Assembly (NCBI RefSeq): GCF_947179165.1
Contig: NC_077243.1
Span: forward strand, 34,162,001 to 34,226,000
Origin: Solanum dulcamara
Taxonomy: Eukaryota > Streptophyta > Magnoliopsida > Solanales > Solanaceae
DNA: 64,000 bases
Direction: 5' to 3'
The notes beneath the pieces are model-generated. The model ran no database searches. It saw nothing but the letters and a program-made list of their open reading frames with translations, and was not told the origin of the DNA. Position numbers and translations under genes: made by a program. Below, one piece after another: positions 11,161 to 23,945 of the stretch (position 1 is the first letter of the stretch; each line of letters starts with the position of its first letter).

Positions 11161-11700
11161 AACTTGAGCATGCATGCCTTTATGATTCAAAAGATACAGG
11201 TACAGAGGTTTCCTATATGATATTGTTTTCCCTGCTTCTCTTTTTCAGATATGCTTCCTGTTGTACTATGTTATATTTTACATACTCAGTACATATGTCG
11301 TACTGACCCTATTTCTTTGGGGGGGTTGCATTTCATGCCCGCAAGTACAAATATAGGTTTTGGAAGTCCATCAGCTTAGGATTCCGCTCTGCTCAACTGG
11401 AAGAGACTCCATTGTATCGAAGCCTAGTTTTTGGCACTGACCCCTGATGTATATATTTGCTTTTGTTTACTCAGGGGTACGGTGGGGGCCTTGTCCCACC
11501 ATGTATTTTCGTTAATATTTTTAGAGGTTTGCAGATATATATATGTGGGTTATATATGTCAGTTTGGTTCAACTGGGTCTACATGATATATGGTACGTGC
11601 TATTATGTTATGGCAGTCTTATCGGCTTGCGTGCCCTTTCATGATGTGATACAAATAAAAGAGGCTACATGTTTATGAAAATGTTATAACCCATTAGGGT

Positions 11701-11942
11701 TCTGAAGCATGGTATTACGTTGTCTATAGTTCAACTTGACCACAGCTAATAGATAGGTTTACCGATCTTACCATTACAAGAGCAAATGTCTAGTAGAGTC
11801 CTACAGATCGGTACGATAACGTCCGTAGCAATCTTTGGGTGTCTATAGGACATTGTTAAGAATTATGTCCCTATTCTTGTTTCTAATAGTACTTTAAAGA
11901 TAATGAACACCTTTGAATCCTATTTGTTTCATTCTTTCTTAG
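11701..11942 (+). other. Untranslated leader of E2
   Basis: The leader contains a degraded PBS-like CATGGTATTACG near 11710 and GTCTAGTAGAGTCC near 11789. A T-rich stretch ends CTTAG directly before the gag ATG. The arrangement resembles other Tekay/Del leaders. No gene is seen in it. Confidence 0.45.
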
Positions 11943-13480
11943 ATGGCGAAGACGAGATCTACCCGGGATGGATGAGGACCCCCTACGCCTATAATAAAGC
12001 CCCAGCTCGGGGTAGGGATCAAGGTCGACACAGATGCTGGGACAAAGCTCAAGCCACAGCACTAGTGCCAGAGTTGAATATAGAGGTTGAGCAGTTCGAG
12101 CCTCATCTGGTAGAAGAGCATCCATCCTAGCCTCTACTTGAATTCATAGCCATGCCAGTATTATAGGATACTCTAGCCTATATCCTCAACTTCATGGAGG
12201 GTATGTCCCAAGAAGGGAGCGCTTTAGCCGGACCCCAGGTCCGTGAGGAGGCTCAAACTTCAGGGAAGGCAAGCACAGTATGATCCGGCCCTAGTTTTTT
12301 CAACCTACTACTACATCACCTTGTCTAATGACTCATCCTATTCTATAGTTGTTCAGCATATGACAGCAAGACCGATTATGACTGCAGAGGAGTAGAAGAT
12401 GTTGGACAGGTTTATCAGATTAGCGTCTCCTAGGTTCTTGAGTATCGCGGACGAGGATGCCCATGAGTTTTTGGTTAGTTTCTAGGAGAGGTTGCATAAA
12501 ATCAGATTGGTGGAGTCCCATAGGGTTGATTACATAGCTTTCTAGCTGGATGGACCAGTAAAGCAGTGGTGGAGGTCCTATCTTAGCTACAGACCCACGA
12601 GATCACCGAAGATAACATGAACCCAATTCTTCGAGTAGTATGTACCCTATAGTATGAGGGATAGGCTAAGAGATGAGTTCACAATACTGGTACAGATATT
12701 GATGATGGTCATAGTGTATGAGTCTTGGTTTCATGAGCTCTCCAGGTACGCTACCATGATTATGCCAAGAGAGGAGGAGCGGGTATGCAGGTTAGTTAGA
12801 GGGTTATTTGTTCCTTTAAGGCTGGCTATAAAGCAGATGGTTGCATTAGGTTTTTTGTTCTTGAAGTTAGTAGATCATGCGCGTACTATTGAGGCTATAC
12901 GTTGTGAAGCCTACAGAGGCAGCGAAAAGAGGCCTCGCTATTAGGGCAGTATCAATTGATATCTATCATACGATAGGGATTCTTTTGGCAGAGGCCATCC
13001 ATAGTAGTATCCACTTAGTAGATCGATTCAAGCAGCCCTACACCTCACCGATGGTGGATCAGCAGGTGCTGGCGGTCAGATTTGCTTGACTTTGGGTTAG
13101 TCTTCTTCGGGGTCAGACTTTTGGGTATTCAGGTCGTGTTGGTTATTCAGGTTCAATGGGGACATCACAGGAAGTTTCATTCAAAGGGTCATTCTATGAG
13201 TGTGGTATGATAGGCTATTTTGCTAGAAAGTTTCCTACTATCAGTCATCGCAGATGCTAGAGTCAGTAGGGTCCACAGGGTCAGGAGGTTCAAGCCCCTA
13301 AGACCATAATTTAGCCGCTCAAAGAAAGTATGCAGAGTGGTAGAGGTGATTCTCAAGGCATTAGAGATGGTCCCAAAGCAGGCCAGATAGGTGGTAGATG
13401 TGGACGCAGTCATATTATGCCTTTCTGGGTAGGCCAGAAGTAGAGACATCGAATGTCATTATCATAGGTACGATCTACGT
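11943..13480 (+). pseudogene. E2 gag, decayed
   Basis: The frame opens MAKTRSTRDG at 11943 and quickly meets stops and frameshifts. A clear retrotransposon capsid segment lies at 12654-12944, with MRDRLRDEF, FHELSRYATMI and EEERVCRLVRGL, which match the conserved Gag region of plant chromoviruses. The zinc-knuckle position near 13191 reads FYECGMIGYFARKFP; three of the four CCHC ligands are lost. Many TAG stops sit where Gln or Trp is expected. The product would have been the capsid and nucleocapsid protein; it is not functional now. Confidence 0.85.
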
Positions 13481-16400
13481 CTCTCATTATCCTACTTAAG
13501 TTTTATTTGATTCAGGGTCAACTTACCCGTATGTGTCTGCTCATTATGCTACTTGATAGGATATTTTATGTGAGCCATTGCTTGTGCTTATATGTGTAGT
13601 GACCCCCATATGTGATTTTTTAGTAGTGGATTGAGTGTATCGATCCTATAAGGTGACTATCTTGGGATATGATACTAGAGCAGAGTTGATTGTGTTAGAT
13701 ATGGTAGACTTTGACTTGATTCTAGGCATGGATTAGTAGTCTACTCATCATGCAGTTTTAGATTGCTTCCCAAAGATCGTTACCTTGCGTATGCCAGGTA
13801 TCTCTCCGGTCGTGTGGGCAGGTGTAGTTAGTCATATAATGTGTGGCATGATATCCTTCCTTAGGGCTTATCAGTTAATGGGAAATGGGTGTCTAGCTTA
13901 TCTTCTTTATATTCGTATAACTAGTGTTGATACTCCTTCTATTGAATTTGTTCTGGTGGTCTGAGAGTTTCCTGATATATTTCCCACCAATCTACCTAGC
14001 CTTCTTCTAGAGACTGATATTGATTTTGTCATTAATGTTGAGCTGGGTACATAGCCAGTCACTATTCCACCGTATTAGTTGGATCCAGCTGAGTGAGGGA
14101 GCTTAAGGTACAGTTCCAAGACCTCTTAAGTAAAGGTTTTATTAGGCCCAGTGTGTCTCCCTTGGGTGCTCTTGTCCTGTTCATGAAAACGAAGGATGGT
14201 ACCTTGCGTATGTATATTGATTATAGGCAGTTGAATAAGGTGACCATCCAGAATAGGTACCCGATGACGCGAATTGATGACTTGCTTGACTAGCTCTAGG
14301 TTGACACAGTGTTCTCTAAGATAGACTTGAGGTCAGGGTATCACCAATTGAGGAATAGGGAGTCAGATATCCCTAAGACTACTTTTAGACTCGATACGGG
14401 CACTATGAGTTCTTAGTCATGTCTTTCAAGTTGACTAATGGTCGTGCAATTCATAGATTTGATGAATCGTGTGTTCAGGCCCTATTTGGACTCCTTTTTC
14501 ATTGTATTCATTAATGACATTCTAGTCTACTCTTGGAGCAGAGAGTAGCATGAGCGGCACATCAGGATAATACTTCAAACCTTACTGGATTAATAGTTGT
14601 ATGCCAAATTCACTAAGTGTAAATTTTTGCCTGAGTCTGTGGCATTCCTAGGGCACGTGGTGTCCAAGTATGGAATTATGGTAGGTATAGCAAAGATAGA
14701 GGTAGTTTTTGATTGGGATTCCCTTACTTCTCCTACCGAGGTTTGCAGTTTTGTCAGGTTGGCAAGGTATTACATACGATTTATGGTGGGGTTATATTCT
14801 ATTGCAGCGCCTTTGACTAGAATAACTCAGAAGAATGTTCCTTTCTAGTGGTCTAATGAGTTTGAGGCGAGCTTTCTGAAGCTCAAGGCCTTATTGACTT
14901 CAGCTCCGATTCTTACTCTTTGTGTCAAGGAACAGGATTTTACAGTGTATTGTGATGCTTCGGGTGTTGTCTTAAGGTGCATTTTGATGCAGCAGAGTAG
15001 AGTTATTGCCTATGCTTCTAGGTAGCTAAAGGTGCATGAACAAAACTATACCACACATGATTTAGAGTTAGAGTCAATAGTCTTCGCATTGAAGATTTGG
15101 AGGCATTGCTTGTATGGAGACAACTGTGAGATCTATAGTGACCACCATAGTCTTCAGTACATGTTCAGTCAGAAAGACCTTAATTTGAGACAAAGAAGGT
15201 GGTTGAAGTTGCTAAAGGACTATGATGTCATTATTCTCTATCACCTAAGAAAAGCAAATATAGTAGCAGATTCTTTGAGCTGGAAGGCCATAAGTACGGG
15301 GATTCTGGCATTCTTATCAGTTAAGGAGCGACCTTTAACTTTAGACATTCAGTCCTTATCTAACCAGAGTGTTCATCATGATATTTCTGAGCTGGGCAGG
15401 GTACTTGCTTGTGTAGAGGTTTGGTCTTCGTTCAGGGAGTAGATTCTAGCACAGCAGTTTGAGGACCCACAACTGAGGGTGATACATTCTAAGGTACTCA
15501 ATGGAGAGGCTAGGATAGCGACCTTAGATCTGAAGGGAATTTTGAGGATTGAGGGTTATATCCGTGTTCCTAAAGTTGAAGGTTTAGTCAGGCTCATCCT
15601 TGAGGATACCCATTTTTCCAGATATTCCATTTATCCAAGTATGGCGAAGATGTATCGCGACCTCTGGCAGCATTACTGGTGGTGTGGAATAAAGAGGGAC
15701 ATTGTAACTTTTGTGTCTAGGTGCTTGAACTCTCAGCAGGTCAAGTTTGAGCATCAGAGGCTGGGTGGTTTGACCCAGCAACTACCCATTTCAGAGTGGA
15801 AGTTGGAGATGATAGTTATGGACTTTGTAGTGGGTTTACCATGTATCTCCTGAGGTTTTTGACTCTATTTGGGTCACCGTAGATCAATTAACCAAGTCTT
15901 CTCACTTCTTACCAGTCCAGACTACCTACACTTCACAGAGGTTGGCTTAGATTTACATCCTAGAGGAGGTCCGATTGCACAGGGGCATAGTATCTATCAT
16001 TCCAAACTGTGGTACTCTGTTCACTTCGCATTTCTGAGGTCTATATAGAGAGATTTGGGTACCCAAGTCGATCTCAACACAACCTTCTACCCCCAGACTG
16101 ATTGTTTATCAAAAAAGACTATTCAGGTTTGGGAGGACATGCTACGAGCCTGTGTTATTGATTTTGGGGGTCAGTAGGATCAGTCTTTAGCTTTGGCAGA
16201 GTGTGCATATAATAATAGCTATCATTCGAGCATTGAGTTGGATTCCTTTGAGGCATTGTATGGTAGAAGATGTCATTTCCAATGGGCTAGTTTGATACCT
16301 TTGAGGTTAGGCCTTGGGGCACCAAGTTGTTGCGCAATTCGATGGACATAGTTCATATGATTCTGGAAAGGCTATGTACTACCCAGAGTTAGGCAGAAGA

Positions 16401-16878
16401 TTTAAGTTGATTGGAGGGTGCGACCTTTGGATTTTATTATTGAAGACCAGGTATTTCTGCGATTATCACCCATGAAGGGCGTCATGAGATTTGAAATGAG
16501 GGATAAGCTTAGCCCCAGGTTTATCAGTCTTTTTGAGATCTTGAGATGGGTAAGGGAGGTAGCTTATGAGCTGGCTATGCCCCCAACACTATCATGTGTT
16601 CACCTGTATTCTATGTTTTTATACTGCGGTGGTACGTTCCATATGAGTCCCACGTGCTTCAGTGGGATTCGGTTCAGTTTGATGAGTCCTTAGCCTTTAA
16701 GGAGGAGCCTATGGCTATTTTTGATAGGTTGGTTAGAAAGACGAGTTCTAAGGAGATTCCATTGGTGAAAGTCCAGTGGAGGCATCATCCTGTTGAGGAG
16801 GCTTCTGGGGAGATCGAGAAGGACATGTTAACTCTATATCCTCATCTTTTTGAGCCACTAGGTATCGTTATTCCTTGA
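13481..16878 (+). pseudogene. E2 pol, decayed: PR-RT-RNaseH-IN-chromodomain
   Basis: Domains are in canonical Ty3-gypsy order. The protease has FDSGSTYPYVS near 13508, with the DSG motif kept. Reverse transcriptase is at 14093-14850, with [20 protein letters not shown] and a catalytic box reading FINDILVYS instead of FIDD. RNase H is at 14940-15310 ([32 protein letters not shown]). The integrase zinc-binding region is at 15590-15760 and a badly shifted core follows near 15900-16330. GVMRFEMRDKLSPRF lies near 16480. A chromodomain-like C terminus sits at 16680-16878, with EEASGEIEKDMLTLYPHLFEP. There are numerous stops and frameshifts. The chromodomain places it with Tekay/Del chromoviruses, whose integrase tail is thought to direct insertion into heterochromatin. 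Confidence 0.9.
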
Positions 16879-17463
16879 CTTTCGAGATGAAAGTCCTTTT
16901 AGTACTGGATGTTGTAATAACCTCCAAGGTCATTTTTGTGCTTTTGTAGCTTCTTTATAGCTCTTAAGTGATGTGGGAATGGATGGCACACTTCCTAAGG
17001 TGTTTGATTGAGTTTTGAGGTGGTTTGGCCATTTTTTAGGCTTAAGATTTGAAAGAGTTGACTTTAGTCAACATCCAAAGATGCGGACATCGTATGACAA
17101 TTCTAACGGTTCCATCAGCTATAGAAGGTTTATTTTGGTCTAGAAGGAAGGTTAGTTTGGGTTTTGGAGTCTTTTTTTGAGTTTGTGCAATTTCTCGTTT
17201 AAACAAGTTTGACTTCGTTCAACATTTTGAGTAAACATGCTTGGATGAAAATTTTATTTGAACGGTTAGCACTGAAACACCGAGTTTGGTCTAGAATGAC
17301 CTTTAGTTTGGTTTCCAAGGTGCTCAGATTGAGTTTTAGGTCGTTTGTGCATTTGAATGCTTTCTTTAAGTGTTGACTTTGGTCAATATTCCAATGAAAT
17401 GGCCTCCATTGGGAAATTCATCAATTTTATTGAGTCCAGAATGTCGCTTCTGATTGCCTAAGC

Positions 17464-17724
17464 ATAGTCCGTTTGCATTCACTAGGTCCCGAATGAATTC
17501 CGGACCCCCATCGGAAAAAACCCCATTTCTCAAAAGTTCAGCACCAGCTAAACTGCTGGTGCAGGGAATTATTTTCTTCGCATTCGTGAGGTAGCATAAT
17601 CCATTTGCATTCACTAGGTCCCGAATGAATTCTGGAACCCCATAGTAGAATACCCTATTTCTCGAAGGTTCAGCACCACCTGAACTACTGGTGTAGGGAA
17701 TTTTCTTCTTCGCATTCACGAGCC
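17464..17724. repeat. 132-bp tandem duplication in LTR
   Basis: ATAGTCCGTTTGCATTCAC at 17464 and ATAATCCATTTGCATTCAC at 17596 start two copies sharing a CTAGGTCCCGAATGAATTC block and a CAGCACCA...CTGGTG inverted repeat. They end in TTCTTCGCATTCGTGAG and TTCTTCGCATTCACGAG. Confidence 0.85.
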
Positions 17725-18787
17725 AGGGGACACGATCACGAAGGACTGACTCCTTGGTCATCATGATCGTAGATATGAGTGTCTCGATTGCAAAGGTCAT
17801 TTTTATTGGATCTCTCAATCGCCGACTTGGGTCCCACGATCGCGAAGGATAAATTCACTAGCATCAGTGAATTAAAATGCCCATTTTCAGCAGTCTAAAT
17901 CCTAGTTGGAACTTAGAAAAAGAGTGATTTGGTGAGAAATTCATTGCCATTATCGATCATTTTTGTTTTGGTGTGTTAGAAATTCTTGCAGGGACGTTCT
18001 GAAACCCTTTCTCGTCCTAAAAGTCTTGTAAGTTTCACGTAAATTCATTGTTTCCTTGTATCTTTGGCTAATCTAGGGTTTGAAATTGGAGAAATTGTTT
18101 TGAACTCTTCCGGTACTAAAAATGTACCTATTTTTGGAGCACAAGTTCCTTGAGCTATTTGGGACCTTGTGACAGAGTTGGTTTTTTGTTTCATGCGTGG
18201 GTCTCATTGTTGAATTTTGACTTGATTTTGGTTTCATTTTTAAATATAGTAATATAGATATCATTGGCATTATTTTGATATGTTCTTCGATAATTTGATA
18301 GAGTGGCATCATGTGGAGGCGTCCGGAAAGTAAAAGCTCAAGTTTAGCGGTTCGAGTGCAGTTTCGGCTTAAGATAGGTTATGGTTTGCTCTTGTTAGAC
18401 TTTTCTTTGTTAGAATTGGTCTATTTTGAGTAGTAAAGTGTGATTAGGTTGATGATTTAGGTGTTTATATCCTATTTAGCATTTTGGAGATGATGATCAT
18501 CGATAGTAACTAGTTTGGATTTTAGTTCTTGGAGCCTTAGTCTAGGTGATATCTTAACTTGTTTGTATCGCTTAGAATCATTAGAATTTACTTCTAGGTG
18601 GTTTGAACTTAAGATGTCGTGGTTTGACTATTTGGTTTCGGTTAACCACTTATTATAAATTTTGGCTCATGCCTGTGTCTTATATGCCTTTGATATTGAA
18701 ATGTTAGGTCTGAGGCCATGCTTTCGGTACACTGGAGTCTCAGATTAGTGATTTAACACCTTTGATGGGATTTTAACTCATCTTGAG

Positions 18788-19190
18788 TGATATATGATTT
18801 TTGGCATACTGCTTACCTTGATTGATATATGATTTTTGGCATACTACTTGCCTTGATTTACCTCATCGGTGTTGAAAAACCTTTTTAAGAATGATTAACT
18901 GGTGAGACTAATACCGTGATTGATGGATAAGTATGAGGAATTTAAGGAAATACCAGTGATATTTTATTTATGGAATTTCATGGTTGATGAGCTCGAAGTA
19001 TGATTTTGGGCGGCCCTTGTATAGACTTTAGGCTACACTTTATTTCATTTGATAAGCTCGAGTTGTGAATTTCGAGTAGCCCATTGATACATTTTCTGGA
19101 ATATTATTTATTTGTTGATGAGCTCGAGGTATGATTCCCGGTGACCCTTTTCATGATGATCTCAAGGGTTATTCTGGGCGCTCCATGCTA
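18788..19190. repeat. Short tandem repeats in LTR
   Basis: Two 35-bp copies starting TGATATATGATTTTTGGC occupy 18788-18857. From 18984, a ~64-bp unit with GATGAGCTCGAAGTATGATT recurs near 19051, 19114 and, decayed, 19156. This is typical internal amplification of a plant LTR. Confidence 0.7.
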
Positions 19191-20038
19191 CTTTTTGGGA
19201 TATTGATTCATATCCACTACTTAATATTCATGCACTCTATCAACATTTTGCGGGTTTAGATTTTAATGTGATTTTTCTGCTTGGTTGGATTTATTTGACT
19301 ACTATGTGATCTTTCCGCACCTTATTTGCCCATAATTATAGTGTATGCTTTTCTCTTATTATTGTTAGTATCATTGTGCTTCTTATTATGTATTTATTCT
19401 TTTTGAGCTCGATCGGCCAATGATGCTTACTGAGTACCCCATGTTTTTGTACTCATACTGTACTTCTACTTCTTTTTGACGTATCTCCCAGTCTGAGCCA
19501 CCCAGTGCACGACTAATCATTTATAGCAGTGTCAGATCCAGATTGTGGTGAGCTTCCGGCATTCAGAGACTTGATACATTTCCTCTTTTACTCTGACTTA
19601 TATTTTGTATTTTCGACAGTCAATTCTGAGTTGTATATTTATATATATTGTCAGTTTTGTACTTAGTAGCTCCTGTATATGTGACATTAGGTCCAGTGTT
19701 TGGTCTAGTGTCAGATTTTCATTTTTGGTCACTATTGGGCCTTTTGTATATTTTGTATTGTATTTACATATCTATACCTTGGCCCGGCCTTTTTTTTGTT
19801 ATATTCTTTTTGCCTCCGCCTTCTTACGTTATTAATTATTTAAGTAGATTGAAGTTTGACTTCTGCTTGACTTGAGCTGGCTTGCCTATTCAAGGGTTAT
19901 AGTAGGCGCCATCATGGTCCGAATTCGGATCGTGACACCAACGGACCTCATGTGTGAATTCCAATCGTTGATAACATGTTATACGAACAAATATCGACCG
20001 AAAGATATACTTTTCCTTAATTTTTTTTTTAAAAAAAG

Positions 20039-20257
20039 TAGTCCTCCCTCTGAGTTCAGTTTGATTAAACTTTGAAACTAAATTGGGTTATGTCAATATA
20101 AATATTTTTAAATTAAACTTAAATATTTAAAAACTATATGAAAAGTAATATAATTTATAATTTTTCTCATGTTAATAAGAGGGAAAAAATATTTTACAAT
20201 GTTGATCATAGTTTACATATGTTGAATCTTGTGCCACCTAATTGAGACAGAGGAAAT
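20039..20257. mobile_element. Stowaway-like MITE
   Basis: The left end (TA)GTCCTCCCTCTGAG and the right end, read on the other strand as TATTTCCTCTGTCTCAATTA, resemble the CTCCCTCYGTCTCA terminal repeats of plant Stowaway MITEs (Tc1/mariner-type). The ~220-bp interior is AT-rich and non-coding. The TA at both ends would be the target duplication, though the right end is blurred. It would have moved only with a transposase supplied in trans. Confidence 0.5.
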
Positions 20258-20318
20258 ATTTTTGAACATTTAAATTTATCAAAAAAAAAACACGTAAGTG
20301 AAAATTGGATAATGTTCT

Positions 20319-23189
20319 TGTCACGATCCGAGACTACTCCCTAGTCGCAACATGATGCTTAGAGCCACAAGTAAACCCAAGCTAACCTCATGGCATCACA
20401 TGGCACTAAGATTAACACGAAATAACTAGAAGTAACTAAATATAATGCGGAAGTTAAAATCGAGATAGTCTATAACATCAAATAAACGAATATATGAACA
20501 TACAAAAGTCGAATCTAAGTGACTATCTGAAAAACCTCTACTAATATGAGTTTCTAGGTCAAACCCCTAGCTAACTCTAAATGTCTAAAACGGAAAGTAA
20601 AAGTCTGACGAGAAAACATAAGGGTTGTCCTCAGATAAATAAGGACTCACCAACTCCTCTGCTGCTAACTGGAGATAGTACTAACCGCGAGTTAGATATG
20701 GAGCGTCAAAACCTATATTATCAAACAATATAGGTAGAAAGTATGCGTTCAGTACTTTAAATGTACTAAGTATGTAGAGTATGCATAACAAACATGATAA
20801 CTAAACATGCTAATATATAAAGACATGATTATGCAATAACCAAGTAAATAACATGAAAATTGAATTACTGAATTGAAATGACGAAATACTTGATCATGCA
20901 ATAACTAAAAAGTGACTGTGAGTGATACTAAAACCGACATATAACCATATGCGCTACTACATGAAGGTTGATGTATAATTCCTATCAAAAGGGCCCAATA
21001 TACTTGTCAAGGTATCTGAAGTGGAGCTAATGTAAATCCACTAAGCTAAAGTCTATCAAGACTAATCCTACGGTAGCACGTAGTTCTGGAACTTAGAGAT
21101 TTCTACTAAAGGTTAACGGTCGCTAACAGAAATTCTTCATCCCTAAATACTCTCGGTGCTAAGTAAAACTCCCATGGAACATACAATAGCTGAATACAGT
21201 AGTGATCTGATTATTATGCCCCAAACTAGGGAAGGGGCATTCGACACCCAGTACCTTATTTGATAGAGCTAGCCACTGAAACATAATGAAAATAGAATAC
21301 GAGGGTCAACAAGGCCATCACAAACAACTACTAAAATAAGATAACTAGATCGCCGAGGTCTTAACAATATCAATGACATAATGAAAGTGCCAACACAACC
21401 AACTTAACCAATAAATAACTAGCAAGCTGACATGGCTACAACTGAAATCATATACAATAAGCCGACAAAGCTATAAATGGAAGATGAGATGACCCAACAA
21501 GTATATCCATAAGTCTCTATGAATAGTACAACTCATCTGATAGGAAAAAGGTCCTGACAATACAAACAACTATATACAAAACTTAAGTATACAAAACCTA
21601 CATACAACCAATATCTCATGGAAGAATGGAGCTTACCAATCATAAGTTGAAATAACACCCCTATTGTAAAGGTTGATCAAGACCTCTGTCTGAACCTGCA
21701 ACATGATATACAACATTCCCCGACAATGGGACACTAGTATGAATGAAAATGTACTGATATGTAAGGCGAAAAGTAAATGCGTAAATAACTGTGATAAAAA
21801 GGGTATAGAAATACCATCTAAAACTGAATCTCTGATAGCCTTCACGATCGACATCTGACCCTATAATAATTAAATATGCATGGTACACTTATGTAATCAT
21901 ATATTATGAATACATACATATATATATATATAAATACAAATGCATGACTTACCCAATCAAATGCTAGCAATGGAGTACTCTTACGGGAGATAACCAGGAT
22001 CATATTTGCCAACTTATGGCCATCTCTACAATATACATAGTCTTCTTGGAAATTAGGCCCCTTCCCTCCAATGATATCTCGGAGTCCATGCATAATATAT
22101 CATGTATGATATGAACTTTGAATACAAATAGTAGGCCATAAGGACTTAGACAATCTTGGCTCATTGGTACTCTTATTAAAATCTCGTAACCACTTTCGTA
22201 AAACATGAAAATGTCTGTAGAACCTCATATGCTATTAGAATAAACCTGAACACTTAACTTAATTCTAGAAAGGTACTTAAATTTGAGAATGTTCATAAAG
22301 AGCTTAAGGTGCTTAAAGAATCTCATTGTAACTTCATTTAACTTTCATGCAATCATTAGGCCTTCAAAACTCATAATAGACTCGAAGTTCTTGACTTATC
22401 TTCAACTTAGAAAATTAATCATTTTGGAACTCAATAGGAGACTGACAAACTTACTTGACATATAAATGACTTCAATTTGGTGATTGTATAACCCTTTTCA
22501 AAGACATGATTATTTGACAAGTGTATAACCAAAAGAATAGGGTACAAGATTTAGTATTGATATCATTTCCAATTAATATTTTTGTAAAAAAAATTTAAAA
22601 GAAAAAAATGGCTTAACAATCCTCTTAATTGAATATGACTAAGTGTAGTAATGGTTGACTGGCATACTTCAATTCATCAGTTGTCATACTAACTTTTAAA
22701 GGCCTTATTTTAAAACAATCATTAAATGAAAGTATACAAGGTCATCATGTTTCACTACCTCACTTCCACGTGGAGGTTTGGCAACACCACCTCCCTGCTT
22801 ATCTCATTATTCATACATTCGAATATTACATAGGTTCGTGATAAAATATATATATAATTTTTTTATATATATTATAATTAATGGAAAATCATTTCAAATA
22901 AAGCCTACTTCATATAATAATAATTTAACATAACAAACTTAATATCTCCGCTAATATATCAATAACCTATACAAATATTATAAAATAAATACATACACAA
23001 ATATATCTAAACTAAAGAATTATTCACAATTATAAAAATATTTTAGGAGGAAGATAAAAATATATTATTACTAAAATTTTAATTTGAATTCAACATTTCC
23101 GAATGAGTAGTGTTATGAAAAAATCACTTAAATTTAGGCTCGTAAGCCTTTGATATGGAACGAAGAATAACCGTAACCAGGGTGTTACA
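20319..23189 (-). mobile_element. LTR family A, complete, minus strand
   Basis: On the minus strand it begins TGTAACACCCTGG and ends CGGATCGTGACA, 2871 bp in all, without internal domain, PBS or PPT on either side. That suggests a solo LTR. The flanking 5-mers (GTTCT and TTGAT) do not match, so the region may be rearranged or old. Part of it (20572-21236) is duplicated at 2942-3608. Frames in it look incidental. Confidence 0.7.
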
Positions 23190-23943
23190 TTGATAATACT
23201 GACTTAAACTGATGATATACTGCGTAGCTCATGAATCATGATAATTGATAATATATTGAAAGATATTTTATCTGAAAATATCAAAATCATGATATCTGAT
23301 AATCTGAAAACATACATCTGATATCACATAGTTCTAGGTCATGAAAATACTTATATACTGAGGGTTCATGAAAAATATCATTGAAAACATGAAATTATAA
23401 TTAGAATCATGCAATTGAAGGCCAATTATAAAGAATCCTAGAAACCCGTGATTTGAAAAATTCATAAGTCTTGAAAATTAAAGTTTCTTCGGGATTCAAT
23501 GGGTGAAGATATACCCATTGATGAAATTCCACATACGTGGAGTAGAAATCACTAGCTTGAATTTTGGAATGGAGACTTGAAGATGAAAAGCTTTAGCTCT
23601 TGCTTGAGAGGAACCTTGAGAGAGAAGAAACTATTTTTTGGGGGGATTTGTGCGTGTAAGGGGAGATTTAGGTCCCTAAGAATCCCTTAATCCCACTTAA
23701 AATATTCCAAGACGATGTAGTATAGAAATTAAGAAAGTGAGAAAAGATAAAAAATAATCTTGATCCAAAAAATTGTCGGCAAGCTCTATGAGGACCATCT
23801 ACGGACCGTTGATCTCTATCTGTAGAACTTTGGCTAAGATTCTGAGTTTCCGAAGTTTTGAATTATGAGAGAAAACTACATCCCATAATCTCATTCATGA
23901 TCCATATTATCCGTTCATAAAAATCAGGAAAAAAACTGAATTT
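23190..23943 (-). repeat. Fragment of LTR family X (E4-type)
   Basis: Non-coding AT-rich sequence with a minus-strand LTR-like leader around 23520-23640. The last ~130 bases (23811-23943) match 36972-37108, which lies in the LTR next to the E4 chromodomain fragment. I infer another piece of the same LTR type. Its left limit is uncertain. Confidence 0.45.
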
Positions 23944-23945
23944 CA

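Larger units (their letters stand above)
8898..11700 (+). repeat. LTR-like region upstream of E2 (probable 5' LTR)
   Basis: The sequence opens with a CACGTGGCATCC block and a TATA-like GCATATATATGTATCC near 8972-8987, then a purine-rich leader. A long U5-like part carries tandem repeats and a TACATACTCAGTACATATG block near 11280. An untranslated leader leads into E2 gag, so it is probably E2's 5' LTR. However, it has no visible homology to the 3' LTR at 16913-19937 and its left end abuts truncated E1. Exact ends are uncertain. Confidence 0.5.
16913..19937 (+). repeat. LTR downstream of E2 (putative 3' LTR)
   Basis: Begins TGTAATAACCTCC, 35 bases after the chromodomain frame, and ends GGATCGTGACA. 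Both termini are the TG...CA type usual for this clade, giving a 3025-bp LTR. It contains a 132-bp tandem duplication with CpG-rich GCATTCGTGAG and CGATCGCGAAGG motifs, and further short tandem repeats. I see no match to the region upstream of E2, so the two LTRs of this apparent element belong to different families. Confidence 0.65.
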
